Shown here one piece after another: positions 33,403 to 43,943 of a stretch of DNA of 64,000 nucleotides (the first letter of the stretch is position 1; the number at the start of each line of letters is the position of its first letter). The notes beneath the pieces are model-generated. The model searched no databases. It was given only the letters and a program-made list of their open reading frames with translations, and was not told the DNA's origin. Source of the stretch: an uncultured Chlorobiaceae bacterium (lineage in GTDB: Bacteria; Bacteroidota; Chlorobiia; Chlorobiales; Chlorobiaceae); assembly GCA_903843305.1 (NCBI GenBank), contig CAIMPI010000034.1:28186-92185 (forward strand). Direction: 5' to 3'. Position numbers and translations under genes: made by a program.

Positions 33403-33732
33403 ATGATGTCCGAAAGCACAATAGGCAAATCAGCACACTGGCAGGAGCTTGATGAATGGAGAAAAAAAATTGACGCCCTTGACCAACAGTTATCTTTACT
33501 CCTTTGTGAAAGATTGAACTGCGCCCAAAATATTATCTCCTTAAAATCAAGAATCGGAGAGCAGGTACTCCAGCCTGAAAGGGAAAAAGAGGTATTGAAC
33601 AATGTGCTTAGCCAAGCCGATTCACCTTTGAAATCGCGTGCACTGGATAAAATCTATCGTTGCATCATTGAGGAGACACGAATCTTACAGCATGAGTGGC
33701 AAAGCAGTCAATCCGATATCCAGAGCCGCTAA
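33403..33732 (+). CDS. Chorismate mutase (AroQ-type)
   Basis: LDEWRKKIDALDQQLSLLLCERLNCAQNIISLKSRIGEQVLQPEREKEVLNNV...KIYRCIIEETRILQ: AroQ helical fold residues. Start at MMSES. Confidence 0.85.
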   Translation: MMSESTIGKSAHWQELDEWRKKIDALDQQLSLLLCERLNCAQNIISLKSRIGEQVLQPEREKEVLNNVLSQADSPLKSRALDKIYRCIIEETRILQHEWQSSQSDIQSR

Positions 33733-34774
33733 AAAGACCTCCTTTGCTATGGCATCAAAAACATCTTCTTCTCCTAAAGTGCTTGTGGCTGGAACAACGA
33801 TTCTGCTGACAGTACTCTCGTGCTTTCTGTTTTTTCCGTGTCTCAATACCTCATCCAGAACAACAAGACTGATAGTTCACCGCGGAATGGGCTTTAGAAC
33901 AATCCTGTATCAGTTGCACAGTAACGGCTCAATTACCCGCACATGGCCCACACTTTTGACTGCAAGCATTATTCCAAAGCTCCGCAATATCAAGCCTGGC
34001 AGGTATGTCATACCTCCGGGAATGTCGAATTTTGGCCTTTTGTATTACCTCCACACCCAGCGGCAAGATGAGGTGCGTGTCACGCTTCCTGAAGGGGTAG
34101 ATCTCAGAAAAGTGGCCCGTATTCTTTCACGAAATCTTGATATAGATTCTACCGCGTTCATGGCAACGGTATCCAACAGGAAAATGCTTGCCAAGCACGG
34201 TATTATCATGGCTGAAAATGCCGAAGGCTACCTTCTTCCCGGAACTTATAACTTTGCCTGGGCAAGCACCCCTGATGAAGCTGCGGAATTTCTTATCGGC
34301 AGATTCAGGCATTTCTATACAAACCGCCTCCAGAATTTGGCTGCTCAACAAGGAATGAACGAAACCGCGTTGCTCACCCTTGCATCAATTGTAGAGGCCG
34401 AAACGCCAATTGACGCGGAAAAATCGCTTATCGCAAGTATTTATCTGAACCGACTTAAGAAAAACATACGCCTCCAGGCCGATCCAACGGTGCAATATGC
34501 CCTTGGTGGAGCCGCCCGAAGGCTCTATTACAAAGACCTTGCAGCAGATTCTCCCTATAATACCTATCGTCATAACGGTCTACCTCCCGGTCCTATATGC
34601 AACCCAGGCACCGCATCGATTCTTGCAGTGCTTTACCCTGCGCAAACACGTTTTCTCTATTTTGTTGCCACAGGAAATGGAGGCCATTACTTTGCAGAAT
34701 CACTGACCGAGCATAATGCTAACATTAAAAAGTACAAAATCGCAAAGCGCGATATGCTGCACGAATCGGAGTGA
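33692..34774 (+). CDS. mltG: Endolytic murein transglycosylase MltG (YceG-like)
   Basis: TLASIVEAETPIDAEKSLIASIYLNRLKKNIRLQADPTVQYALGG, YNTYRHNGLPPGPICNPGTASILAVLYPA. Confidence 0.95.
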   Translation: MSGKAVNPISRAAKKTSFAMASKTSSSPKVLVAGTTILLTVLSCFLFFPCLNTSSRTTRLIVHRGMGFRTILYQLHSNGSITRTWPTLLTASIIPKLRNIKPGRYVIPPGMSNFGLLYYLHTQRQDEVRVTLPEGVDLRKVARILSRNLDIDSTAFMATVSNRKMLAKHGIIMAENAEGYLLPGTYNFAWASTPDEAAEFLIGRFRHFYTNRLQNLAAQQGMNETALLTLASIVEAETPIDAEKSLIASIYLNRLKKNIRLQADPTVQYALGGAARRLYYKDLAADSPYNTYRHNGLPPGPICNPGTASILAVLYPAQTRFLYFVATGNGGHYFAESLTEHNANIKKYKIAKRDMLHESE

Positions 34775-34849
34775 GTTGCATTGATTATATTGTTGATTGT
34801 ATACATTAATACAAAGAGAATTTTTTTAATCAACCAATCTATCCAAGCA

Positions 34850-36043
34850 ATGCAGAAAAAGACCTTGTCTGAAATATCAACCCAGGGCAAGCGCGTGTTA
34901 ATGCGTGTTGATTTCAATGTACCCCTCGACGACGCTAAAAGGATTACTGATGACAAAAGAATCGTTGAGTCACTTCCTTCAATCAGAAAAGTTCTGGAAG
35001 AAGGTGGTCGTCTTATTTTAATGTCACACCTCGGCCGCCCAAAAGGAAAAGTCAATCCTGAATACTCGCTCGCGCCAGTGGCCTCAAAACTGGCTGAACT
35101 TCTTGACTGCCCGGTTACCATGGCAAAGGATTGTATCGGCACTGAGGTCATGCAACAAGTACTTGCTTTACAGGATGGAGAAGTTATCCTGCTTGAAAAT
35201 CTGAGATTTCACCCTGAAGAAGAGGCTAACGACCCAGATTTTTCAAAAGAACTTGCATCTCTCGGCGAGGTGTATGTAAATGACGCATTCGGCACAGCCC
35301 ACAGGGCTCATGCTTCTACGGAAGGGATTACGCACTATGTACAAACCGCCGTTGCTGGCTATCTGATAGAGCGAGAACTTTTGTATCTAGGAAAAGCTCT
35401 GCAGGAACCGGAACGACCGTTTGTCGCTATTCTTGGTGGCTCAAAAATATCAGGAAAAATTGATGTTCTTGAAAACCTTTTCAAAAAGGTCGATACGGTA
35501 TTGATCGGTGGTGCGATGGTCTTCACCTTCTTCAAAGCACAGGGTTACGAGGTAGGCAACTCTCTTGTCGAAGAGAGCAAGATAGAACTTGCCCTTACCA
35601 TTCTTGAGCAAGCAAAAAGCAAAGGAATCAAGCTCCTGTTACCAACAGATGTCATTCTTGCACCAGAGATTTCTGTTGATGCCGCTTTTTACGCAGAAAA
35701 GATCTCCAACATACCAGAAAAGATGATTGGTGTTGATATCGGGCCAGAAACGGCCGAGAGATACCGTAACGAAATTTTATCGGCACGAACCATTCTGTGG
35801 AACGGCCCTATGGGTGTCTTTGAAATCGACAATTTTGCCGCTGGCACTATGGCTATCGCACAGGCTCTCGCTGAGGCAACTGCAAATGGAGCTACGACTA
35901 TAGTCGGCGGTGGCGACTCGGCATCAGCAATTTCAAAAGCGGGTCTGGCTAATGAAATTACTCATATTTCAACAGGAGGTGGCGCAAGTCTCGAATTCCT
36001 TGAAGGGAAGGAACTCCCCGGAATAGCCGCCTTGAACGATTAA
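34850..36043 (+). CDS. pgk: Phosphoglycerate kinase
   Basis: [33 protein letters not shown], ...[40 protein letters not shown]. Confidence 0.98.
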   Translation: MQKKTLSEISTQGKRVLMRVDFNVPLDDAKRITDDKRIVESLPSIRKVLEEGGRLILMSHLGRPKGKVNPEYSLAPVASKLAELLDCPVTMAKDCIGTEVMQQVLALQDGEVILLENLRFHPEEEANDPDFSKELASLGEVYVNDAFGTAHRAHASTEGITHYVQTAVAGYLIERELLYLGKALQEPERPFVAILGGSKISGKIDVLENLFKKVDTVLIGGAMVFTFFKAQGYEVGNSLVEESKIELALTILEQAKSKGIKLLLPTDVILAPEISVDAAFYAEKISNIPEKMIGVDIGPETAERYRNEILSARTILWNGPMGVFEIDNFAAGTMAIAQALAEATANGATTIVGGGDSASAISKAGLANEITHISTGGGASLEFLEGKELPGIAALND

Positions 36044-36060
36044 AGGAACTATACCAAGTA

Positions 36061-36876
36061 ATGAACTATTCCAAGCCATACAGTCCCGGGGGCTTTCAGT
36101 TTATGCCTTCGGCTATTAAAGCCATTATCCTTATCAATGTCGCGGTCTTTTTGCTGCAGTTAACACCGTTCGGGGATTCAATTTCTGCACTCGGTGCACT
36201 GTGGCCTATCGGCTCCGGTAACTTCAGAATATGGCAGCCAGTAACGTACATGTTTCTTCATGGAGGAGGTACCCATCTCTTCTTCAATATGTTCGCCCTC
36301 TGGATGTTTGGCGCTGAAATAGAAAATTATTGGGGAACCCGGCAATTCAACATCTATTATTTTGTGTGTGGTATCGGAGCTGCGATCATCAACCTGATAG
36401 CTACAGTCGGCGATCGCTATCCAACCGTCGGAGCTTCCGGCGCTATCTACGGTGTCTTGCTGGCTTTCGGCATGATGTTCCCTGATCGTTACATTTTTCT
36501 TTATTTTTTCTTCCCTTTAAAGGCAAAGTATTTTATTGCAGGGTATGCTCTTATTGAATTTGTCTCTGGTTTCGGTAGTCGGGCAATGGGCAGCGGAAGC
36601 AACATTGCCCACTTCGCGCACCTTGGGGGAATGCTGATCGGCTTTATCTATATTACCATCAAAAGGGCTGAGTGGTCATTTTCGGGATTATTCAGCAAGA
36701 TCCGCTCCTCAGGCAAAAAGGAAAGTGGGCCGCGCCTCCATACCCGGAACCGGGTAGCTCCACCGGTTTCCGAAGCAGAAATCAATGCCATTCTCGACAA
36801 GATTTCAGAACGTGGCTATGGATCGTTAACAGAGGAAGAACGCCGAAAACTACTCAGGGCAGGAGGGAAAAAATAA
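36061..36876 (+). CDS. Rhomboid family intramembrane serine protease
   Basis: QPVTYMFLHGGGTHLFFNMFALWMFG, GASGAIYGVLLAFG (GxSG), NIAHFAHLGGMLIGF. Confidence 0.94.
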   Translation: MNYSKPYSPGGFQFMPSAIKAIILINVAVFLLQLTPFGDSISALGALWPIGSGNFRIWQPVTYMFLHGGGTHLFFNMFALWMFGAEIENYWGTRQFNIYYFVCGIGAAIINLIATVGDRYPTVGASGAIYGVLLAFGMMFPDRYIFLYFFFPLKAKYFIAGYALIEFVSGFGSRAMGSGSNIAHFAHLGGMLIGFIYITIKRAEWSFSGLFSKIRSSGKKESGPRLHTRNRVAPPVSEAEINAILDKISERGYGSLTEEERRKLLRAGGKK

Positions 36877-36887
36877 CCACGTCCTTT

Positions 36888-38336
36888 TCAACAGAGAGCC
36901 GTCCGCTCAAAACAGGCCACACTCTCGATATGACTGGTATGCGGAAACATGTCGACTGGTTGCACGGATAAAAGCTGGTAGCCGTGCTGGGTAATCTCCT
37001 TTCCGTCGCGAGCAAGACTTGCAGGGTTACAACTGACATAAACAATTCTCTCAGGTCTGAGCCGTAGCATGGTTGAGAGTGCCTTTGCATGCATACCCGC
37101 TCTTGGAGGGTCGGTAATGATCACTCTGGGAGCATCGTAATTTTCGAGAGTATTGAGCATAGCATGAAAATCCTTGAGATCAACCTTGAAGAATGCCGCA
37201 TTGCCAATGCCATTTAATTCCGCATTTTTTCGTGCATCATTAATAGAACTGTCCACAACTTCAAGGCCAATAACCTGTCGGCAGTAGCTCGCCAGATAGA
37301 GAGTTATGGTTCCTGTCCCGCAATAGAGATCATAGATGGTATCGGCAGGCCTCAAACCAGCAACCTTGAAAATGCTGTGGTAGAGAATCTCTGCCTGAGA
37401 GGAATTGGTCTGAAAAAAAGAGTTCGCCGATATCCTGAAATCAAGACCACCCAGTCGCTCGGTAAGATACCCCTCTCCGCTAATTATGAACTCACTGTCA
37501 CCTGTGGCGACAGTGTTGTGTCGATCGGTTACATTGTTGACTACTGTCATCTTGTGGCCTGCCATACCTGATTCGATATGTATATTGTAGCGCTGCATAA
37601 GTGCCTCATCATGCCACGAGGTAACAAGATTGACCATAATCTCTTCCCGATTTTCACTGAAACGGACAACCAGATTCCGCAGAAAACCAGTATGCGCTTT
37701 AACAGCATAAGGTGCAAGAGCGTTGGCAATCGCAAATTCTCGGGTCAAGGCAAGCACCCTGTTCATTGCCTCCTTGGCAAGATAGCAGTAGTCTATGTCG
37801 ATCACCTTCTCAAAGTTACCGGGGGTATGAAAGCCGAGCGCAAACTCCTTAGGCCGAGAAAGCTGCTCAAGCGAAAGCTCTTCAGGCAAAAGATAGCGCA
37901 TGCTCGAAAACGAGAATTCGATCTTGTTACGATAATGAAACGGAGCCATTGCCGCAAGGACAGGTGTGACGGGAGGAGCTATAAAATCCCCGATATGCTC
38001 AAGGGCATCCTTGACCTTTTTGTGCTTGTACAAAAGCTGCCCCTCATAGCGGATATGCATCAGCTTGCATCCTCCGCAAACACCAAACCAGGAGCATAGA
38101 GGGACAGTCCTGTCCAGCGACGGCTCAAGAATCTCTACTGTTATGGCCTCGATATACCGTGGGCGGACCTTTTTGATTCTGGCTAAAATCCGGTCACCGA
38201 CGGCAAGCATACCACCAACCATGACCGCCATCCCATTATCAAGCCTACCGAAACATTGATCTTTCTCAGCCAGATCCGTGACCGTCAGTGCTATGATGTC
38301 CCCTTTCCGGAAAGTCTCTTCTGCCATATAACTCAT
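36888..38336 (-). CDS. rlmD: 23S rRNA (uracil-5-)-methyltransferase, RlmD/RumA family
   Basis: TRAM domain, CSWFGVCGGCKLMHIRYEGQL Fe-S cysteines, YDLYCGTGTITLYLA, ITDPPRAGMHAKAL, IVYVSCNPASLARD. Confidence 0.94.
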   Translation of the reverse strand: MSYMAEETFRKGDIIALTVTDLAEKDQCFGRLDNGMAVMVGGMLAVGDRILARIKKVRPRYIEAITVEILEPSLDRTVPLCSWFGVCGGCKLMHIRYEGQLLYKHKKVKDALEHIGDFIAPPVTPVLAAMAPFHYRNKIEFSFSSMRYLLPEELSLEQLSRPKEFALGFHTPGNFEKVIDIDYCYLAKEAMNRVLALTREFAIANALAPYAVKAHTGFLRNLVVRFSENREEIMVNLVTSWHDEALMQRYNIHIESGMAGHKMTVVNNVTDRHNTVATGDSEFIISGEGYLTERLGGLDFRISANSFFQTNSSQAEILYHSIFKVAGLRPADTIYDLYCGTGTITLYLASYCRQVIGLEVVDSSINDARKNAELNGIGNAAFFKVDLKDFHAMLNTLENYDAPRVIITDPPRAGMHAKALSTMLRLRPERIVYVSCNPASLARDGKEITQHGYQLLSVQPVDMFPHTSHIESVACFERTALC

Positions 38337-38381
38337 TTTAAAACCTATTCATGAAAAAGATTATCCTCTCCGTTTGACTCT

Positions 38382-38978
38382 TCAGTCCAGAGCTTCTTTA
38401 CATGTCAGACGTGGCTGAATCATATTTTTCAAGACCCATGAAAACAAAAGATAGACCAGCATGGCGCTACAGACACCGATCATCATGCCTGCAATGACGT
38501 CACCGGGATAGTGAACACCAACATAGACCCTCGACCAGGAGATAGCCAGCGCATACAGTACCATGATAATGGTAAAGAGTTTTTCCACAAATTCTCCCCT
38601 GTGAAAAAAAATCCACACAACTGTCGCAACAGCCGCAGAATTTGCGGCATGGGATGAGGCAAACGAATAGCTGCGTGGCTGGCTGATAAGCAGACGAACA
38701 TGATCGAGGGCAAAACATGGCCTGATACGCTGCACAAGAGGTTTAAGTATTCCTGAGGCAACAACATCGGCCAAGCCTACCGCGCAAAAGGCAAGTACTA
38801 TGACCAAAAAAACTGATTTTCCTCGTCGGAAAACCATAAAAAGAACGGCTAGTAAAAGAATATGGCCGGACAGCCTGATTTCAGTCAGAAAAATCAGGAG
38901 ATCATCGACTGCCGGATGAACCAGGTGAAGGTTCAGCAACTGGAAAAGCCATAAGTCTGCCTGCTCGATGAGCGCCAT
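38382..38978 (-). CDS. PAP2-family phosphatase
   Basis: KPLVQRIRPCF, SYSFASSHAANSAAVATV, SRVYVGVHYPGDVIAGMMIG: three PAP2 motifs. Confidence 0.92.
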   Translation of the reverse strand: MALIEQADLWLFQLLNLHLVHPAVDDLLIFLTEIRLSGHILLLAVLFMVFRRGKSVFLVIVLAFCAVGLADVVASGILKPLVQRIRPCFALDHVRLLISQPRSYSFASSHAANSAAVATVVWIFFHRGEFVEKLFTIIMVLYALAISWSRVYVGVHYPGDVIAGMMIGVCSAMLVYLLFSWVLKNMIQPRLTCKEALD

Positions 38979-38983
38979 CCTGT

Positions 38984-40738
38984 TTACTTTTTAGCGCCCC
39001 CTTTTTTCTGTTTCCGGGATGAGCCGGATGCAGAGAATCCAAGATTTACTTTCGGCATATCGGCAGCAGTCGTGGTTTTGTTGATATAAAACTGCTGCGC
39101 CACACTGAAGATGTTAAACATAAGATAATAGAGACCAAGTCCAGCAGGCATGTTATTGAAAAAGAGCAGCATCATTGCAGGAAACATGTACATCATGACT
39201 TTCATCTGCTCATTGGACTGTGTCGTAGGAGTAATTTTCTGCTGAAGAAAAACAGTCACTGCCATAAGAATCGGAAACACTGCAATATGACTTCCATACA
39301 TAGGAATGGTGAAACTAAAATCCAGAATCGAATCCGGAACCGACAAGTCCTTCGCCCAGAGAAAACTATGCTGACGAAGCTGGATTGAAGAACGGAAAAC
39401 GTAAAACATGGCAAAAAGCAGCGGCATCTGCAGCACCACCGGCAGGCAGCCTCCGATCGGATTAACTCCTGCTTCCTTGTAAATCCGTCCCAACTCACTC
39501 TGCAGTTTTGCGGGATTGTCCTTGTACTTATCCTGAAGCTCCTTGAGTACGGGTTGAAGGGCTGACATTTTTTTCATTGACTTGGTTGAAGCCATTGAGA
39601 GAGGATAGGTAACCAGCTTTATCAGGAATGCAAAAATTATAATGATAAGTCCATAATTACCGATATATATGTTCAGCCAGTTAAAAACCGGCAAAATGAT
39701 ATACTCGGCAAAAGGCCTTGTAAGCCAATCCCATCCGAAATCCATGATCTTTTCAAGATCGACCTTCTGTGCTTTGACAATATTGTAATCAAGGGGCCCA
39801 AGGTAGAGGCTAAACTTGTCATCAACAACCGCACTGGATGAAGGAATACCAATTTTGAGAGAAGCAAGATAATTTTCGAAATCATTGCCCGTCTCTTTTT
39901 TGCCATCAAGGTGAATTCCGGCAGTGTGACCCTGAGGTATGAGTGCTGCAACAAAATACTTGTTACGCACCGCAACCCACTTTGCGTCACCTGACTGTTC
40001 TTCGATAAAAGATTTATTTTCCTTGTTCGCATCAAGCTTGACCAAACTTCCGCCAAGGTATGCACTGGCCAGTGCACTCTGTGCCTCGTCCTGACGATTT
40101 TTTTCTGAATAAGTCAATCCTCCGTCCCATTGCAACTGGTATTCATTCCCTGCTAGCTCACTCGAAAAACCTGTCAGCTTCACGTCATACCCTGCTTTGT
40201 AGCTCTCTCCCCCAAAAAGCCAGGTTATATCTATAGATTGCAGAGGAGCAACATCAAGGTGATAGTGCACTGCGTAACTCTCTTTTCCGGTGATAGTACG
40301 AAGAGTGTCAACACTCATGCAGCGAAAATAGAGGTCGCGAGTATCGATTTTCTTGCCTTCACGGGTAAGAAACAGCAGTGAAAGTGCCCCATTTTTTTTA
40401 TTGCTGACAAGATCATAAGGCTGATGATTCCCGTCAAAATGCTTCTTAAGTACAAGAGACTTTAAAGTTGCACCTTTTGAGGAAAGCGTTACACGAAAAA
40501 CATCGTTTTCTACCTTCAAAAACTGTTCTTTACCTTCTGCAGATGGAGCAAAAACACCAAAATTTTCAGAAGACGAAACTGATGGCAGTGGAAGAGTTGG
40601 CTGCACTTGGCGCTCTATCTGCTCCGTTTTCACCGTTGACGACGAAGGCAACGTTTTACTCACCGGCGACATAAATTGAAGCCAGACCATCATGATAACG
40701 GCAATAAGTGCAAGTCCGGTTATCGAATTTCTATCCAT
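38984..40738 (-). CDS. yidC: Membrane protein insertase YidC
   Basis: [25 protein letters not shown], periplasmic domain, C-terminal [87 protein letters not shown]. Confidence 0.98.
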   Translation of the reverse strand: MDRNSITGLALIAVIMMVWLQFMSPVSKTLPSSSTVKTEQIERQVQPTLPLPSVSSSENFGVFAPSAEGKEQFLKVENDVFRVTLSSKGATLKSLVLKKHFDGNHQPYDLVSNKKNGALSLLFLTREGKKIDTRDLYFRCMSVDTLRTITGKESYAVHYHLDVAPLQSIDITWLFGGESYKAGYDVKLTGFSSELAGNEYQLQWDGGLTYSEKNRQDEAQSALASAYLGGSLVKLDANKENKSFIEEQSGDAKWVAVRNKYFVAALIPQGHTAGIHLDGKKETGNDFENYLASLKIGIPSSSAVVDDKFSLYLGPLDYNIVKAQKVDLEKIMDFGWDWLTRPFAEYIILPVFNWLNIYIGNYGLIIIIFAFLIKLVTYPLSMASTKSMKKMSALQPVLKELQDKYKDNPAKLQSELGRIYKEAGVNPIGGCLPVVLQMPLLFAMFYVFRSSIQLRQHSFLWAKDLSVPDSILDFSFTIPMYGSHIAVFPILMAVTVFLQQKITPTTQSNEQMKVMMYMFPAMMLLFFNNMPAGLGLYYLMFNIFSVAQQFYINKTTTAADMPKVNLGFSASGSSRKQKKGGAKK

Positions 40739-41015
40739 TACCTCTCTCGTTATTTTTATCAGAAAACTCTTTTGTATTCAAGGAAACACCAGGTACCGGA
40801 TCAAAGCCGCCCTTTGAAAAAGGATTACATCGAAGAATGCGCCACACGGTCAGCCAAGATGCATAAAAAAAATTGTGCTGCTGAAACGCTTCAAGTGCAT
40901 AACTTGAACAAGAGGGAACATATTTGCAGGATGGACCGAACAATGGCGACAAAAAAGCCCGGTAACATGTTATCAATACTATCGGAACCTGGTTGAAAAA
41001 CTTCCGGCTAATCAT
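40731..41015 (-). CDS. yidD: Membrane protein insertion efficiency factor YidD
   Basis: [32 protein letters not shown]...[18 protein letters not shown]. Confidence 0.96.
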   Translation of the reverse strand: MISRKFFNQVPIVLITCYRAFLSPLFGPSCKYVPSCSSYALEAFQQHNFFYASWLTVWRILRCNPFSKGGFDPVPGVSLNTKEFSDKNNERGNG

Positions 41016-41080
41016 CTTGTATCATATATCGTTACCCGGTAAACAAACTTTACAGTCATGACTGTACCAACCATGAGAGT

Positions 41081-41587
41081 TCAGGATACGGTTATTTGAT
41101 CCAATAATATCCTGATTTCCTCCCTAAATTCTCCAAGGCGCGGAAGAATTTTTCCTCTGCGCATATAAAGAAAAGCTATACAGAGCATTTCACCTGTATT
41201 GCTATCGCCTGGGGTTTTTCTGTTACTTTGTCCCGGTGATTTTTCAAGCCTATAAGCTTCTCTCATCATTCTTTTTACCCTGTTGCGCCTGACAGCAGAA
41301 GGAAGTGTTTTTTTACTCACCGCAAGCAAGAGAGCCGGAACTCCCTGAAAAATATTATTTTCGGGTTTGAGTGATGCGTACACTACTCTTAAAAAACTGC
41401 CTTTCACACTTTTTCCGCTCGTAAACAGCCCAGAAATCAGTTCCTTTTTCCTCAATATCTCATGCTTGCGCAGAGAATGAACATGTCTGTTATTCAAAAC
41501 CTGAAAAAGCAATTTTTTATTGATCCATACAAAGAAACACTGACTGATAAGCAAAGAACTTATTGGCCTGCTGTACCCATATCGCAA
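41081..41587 (-). CDS. rnpA: Ribonuclease P protein component (true start uncertain)
   Basis: [33 protein letters not shown]...[28 protein letters not shown] (RNR motif). The longest ORF overlaps rpmH by 28 nt. Confidence 0.9.
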   Translation of the reverse strand: MRYGYSRPISSLLISQCFFVWINKKLLFQVLNNRHVHSLRKHEILRKKELISGLFTSGKSVKGSFLRVVYASLKPENNIFQGVPALLLAVSKKTLPSAVRRNRVKRMMREAYRLEKSPGQSNRKTPGDSNTGEMLCIAFLYMRRGKILPRLGEFREEIRILLDQITVS

Positions 41588-41721
41588 CTTACAGTAAGCG
41601 AGTGACGACCCTTGGCTCTTCTTGCAGAGAGCACTTTCCGACCATTTTTCGTCGACATTCTCTGCCTGAATCCATGCTTGTTTCTCCTTTTTCTATTCCG
41701 AGGCTGATAGGTTCTTTTCAT
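41560..41721 (-). CDS. rpmH: 50S ribosomal protein L34
   Basis: Minus-strand translation [53 protein letters not shown] (53 aa), a canonical L34. Below the ORF-track length cutoff. Confidence 0.97.
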   Translation of the reverse strand: MKRTYQPRNRKRRNKHGFRQRMSTKNGRKVLSARRAKGRHSLTVSCDMGTAGQ

Positions 41722-41896
41722 CTCTTATAGCTCCACACTTGTTTTAAATAAGTTCTATAATTACAGGGCGAGCAATTTAGCATAATGAACGATCATTAAC
41801 AAATGCTTCCATCGCCTGATCGCATCTTCGTCAATACTAGCGCCGTCGCCTTGTTTTCTCTGAAAAATCACGGCAAAGACATTCAAGCCAAACAAG

Positions 41897-42111
41897 TTAT
41901 AAACAATGTGGACAACTTGTGGATAAAAATAATTGACCTTTCGATTTCTCATATAGCACGGCCTTTCGGGACAGTCAACACATGTTGACTACTTTTACAA
42001 AAATTTATACTAAAAATATATAAATAAATAAGTTGGCATGTTGAAAACAGGGCTGTCTGCCATTCTTATGTCTGAACAAATTTTCATAAAGGAAATTGTT
42101 TTTTATCCACT
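41897..42111. promoter_or_regulatory. oriC: Candidate oriC segment 1 (rpmH-dnaA intergenic)
   Basis: Perfect DnaA box TGTGGATAA at 41918-41926, one-mismatch TGTGGACAA at 41907-41915 and TTATCCACT at 42103-42111, AT-rich ATATATAAATAAATAAG in between. Lies at the divergence of rpmH(-) and dnaA(+). Confidence 0.7.
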
Positions 42112-42254
42112 TAAAAAACTAACTTGTAAACAGTGAATGTTGATGGCGTTAATAATATTGGCTCTTACCTCTTAAATTTTCTTTTTTTATGCTCGAAGTT
42201 ACGTCAAAAACGTTTTCAGAATATTCACAACCGAGAAACCAAAAAAGCAGCTCA

Positions 42255-43664
42255 ATGGAACAGCAGGTTTGGGATTCATGCCTAAATACCATAAGAGAAA
42301 AAATCAATCCTTTAGCTTTCAAGACCTGGTTTTTTCCAATCAAGCCATTAAGTTTTTCGGGCAGCGAGCTGACAATAGAAGTACCAAGCCAGTTTTTCTA
42401 TGAATGGATAGAGGAAAATTATTCCTCTTTTTTAAAGCAGGCGCTTAAAGAGGTTATTGGGCCTGAAGCACGATTAATGTACTCTATCGTTATGGATAAA
42501 TCGCAAGGCCAACCGGTCACCATAGAACTACCTCAGCAGAACGCGATGAACCGTGATTTTATTGCCGCAAGTCGAGGCTTGGAAACACGTGCAAAAAATA
42601 CGGAGGAGTTTGAACGGAACCTTGCTCGGTTTGAAACTCACTTGAACTCTAAATACACGTTTGACACGCTTATAAGAGGCGATTGCAATTCGCTTGCCTT
42701 CGCTGCTGCAAAAGCTGTTGCGCAAAGCCCTGGTCAAAATGCCTTTAACCCTCTCGTTATCTATGGTGGCGTAGGTCTTGGTAAAACTCATATCATGCAA
42801 GCTGTTGGAAACAGTGTTCGTGAGAACAGACTTTCAGAAAGAGTTCTTTATGTTTCAAGTGAGAAATTTGCCATTGACTTTGTGAATGCTATCCAGAATG
42901 GAAAAATCCAGGAATTTTCTTCCTTTTACCGTTCTATTGATGTTCTGATTATTGATGATATTCAATTTTTTTCCGGCAAGGAAAAAACACAAGAAGAAAT
43001 TTTTCATATTTTTAACACGCTGCATCAGTCAAACAAACAGATTATTCTTTCTGCAGATCGACCAATAAAGGATATCAAGGGAATTGAAGATCGACTAATA
43101 TCCCGTTTTAACTGGGGGCTCTCGGCCGATATACAACCTCCTGACTATGAAACAAGAAAGGCTATTATTCTCAGCAAACTGCATCAAAGCGGAGTCAATC
43201 TTAATGACACGGTTATCGAATTCATTGCGACCAATGTCACAGAGAATGTCAGGGAGCTTGAGGGGTGCATTGTTAAATTGCTTGCCGCACAGTCTCTGGA
43301 TAACAGAGAAATTGATCTCCAGTTTACCAAATCAACGCTCAAGGATATTATCAGGCATACAACAAAACGGCTTACCCTGGAAACTATAGAGAAAGCAGTT
43401 TGTTCTTACTTTTCAATTACACCAAATGATTTAAAAGGTAAATCTAAAAAGAAAGAGATCGCCTTCGGACGTCAAATTGCAATGTATCTATCAAAAAGTC
43501 TCACCGACTCATCACTCAAAACGATAGGGCTTCATTTTGGAGGACGGGACCATTCAACAGTTATACATGCCGTTACCACGATCACTAAAAAGGTCGATTC
43601 AATGGCTGAGGAGAGAAAAAAAATTGAAGAAATCAGAAAGCGGATTGAAATTCTGTCAATGTGA
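42255..43664 (+). CDS. dnaA: Chromosomal replication initiator protein DnaA
   Basis: [22 protein letters not shown] (Walker A), [20 protein letters not shown]-terminal [12 protein letters not shown]. Start at MEQQVWDSC or at the track start 42189. Confidence 0.98.
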   Translation: MEQQVWDSCLNTIREKINPLAFKTWFFPIKPLSFSGSELTIEVPSQFFYEWIEENYSSFLKQALKEVIGPEARLMYSIVMDKSQGQPVTIELPQQNAMNRDFIAASRGLETRAKNTEEFERNLARFETHLNSKYTFDTLIRGDCNSLAFAAAKAVAQSPGQNAFNPLVIYGGVGLGKTHIMQAVGNSVRENRLSERVLYVSSEKFAIDFVNAIQNGKIQEFSSFYRSIDVLIIDDIQFFSGKEKTQEEIFHIFNTLHQSNKQIILSADRPIKDIKGIEDRLISRFNWGLSADIQPPDYETRKAIILSKLHQSGVNLNDTVIEFIATNVTENVRELEGCIVKLLAAQSLDNREIDLQFTKSTLKDIIRHTTKRLTLETIEKAVCSYFSITPNDLKGKSKKKEIAFGRQIAMYLSKSLTDSSLKTIGLHFGGRDHSTVIHAVTTITKKVDSMAEERKKIEEIRKRIEILSM

Positions 43665-43835
43665 ATGTTATGATGTGTACAGTGTGTTGAAAAGATGTGT
43701 AAGAAACCTTGATAACCTCTTTTTTATTAACAAGGAAATTACAACACAAAAATCGTCAACAAACCCTACACAAACAGCGTAGGCTCAACACACAAGTTAC
43801 CAACACTTTCCTATAGAGAAAGATTATCTATAAGT

Positions 43836-43890
43836 TCTTTTTAAATAAATAATTATAAAAATATAACCAAAGGTTTTCCAGATATCCACA
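43836..43890. promoter_or_regulatory. Candidate oriC segment 2 (dnaA-dnaN intergenic): AT-rich stretch plus near-consensus DnaA box
   Basis: TTTTTAAATAAATAATTATAAAAATATA followed by ATATCCACA (43882-43890, one mismatch to TTATCCACA). Confidence 0.45.
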
Positions 43891-43943
43891 TATCTAACAA
43901 CAACAACAATTTTATAAAAAATTTAATAGTTAAAGTTGAAGCA

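Noticed and set aside
43897-43915. ACA triplet repeat (AACAACAACAACAA) before dnaN, considered as a DnaA-trio or small tandem repeat
   Set aside because: Too short, and the triplets do not match the DnaA-trio pattern convincingly.
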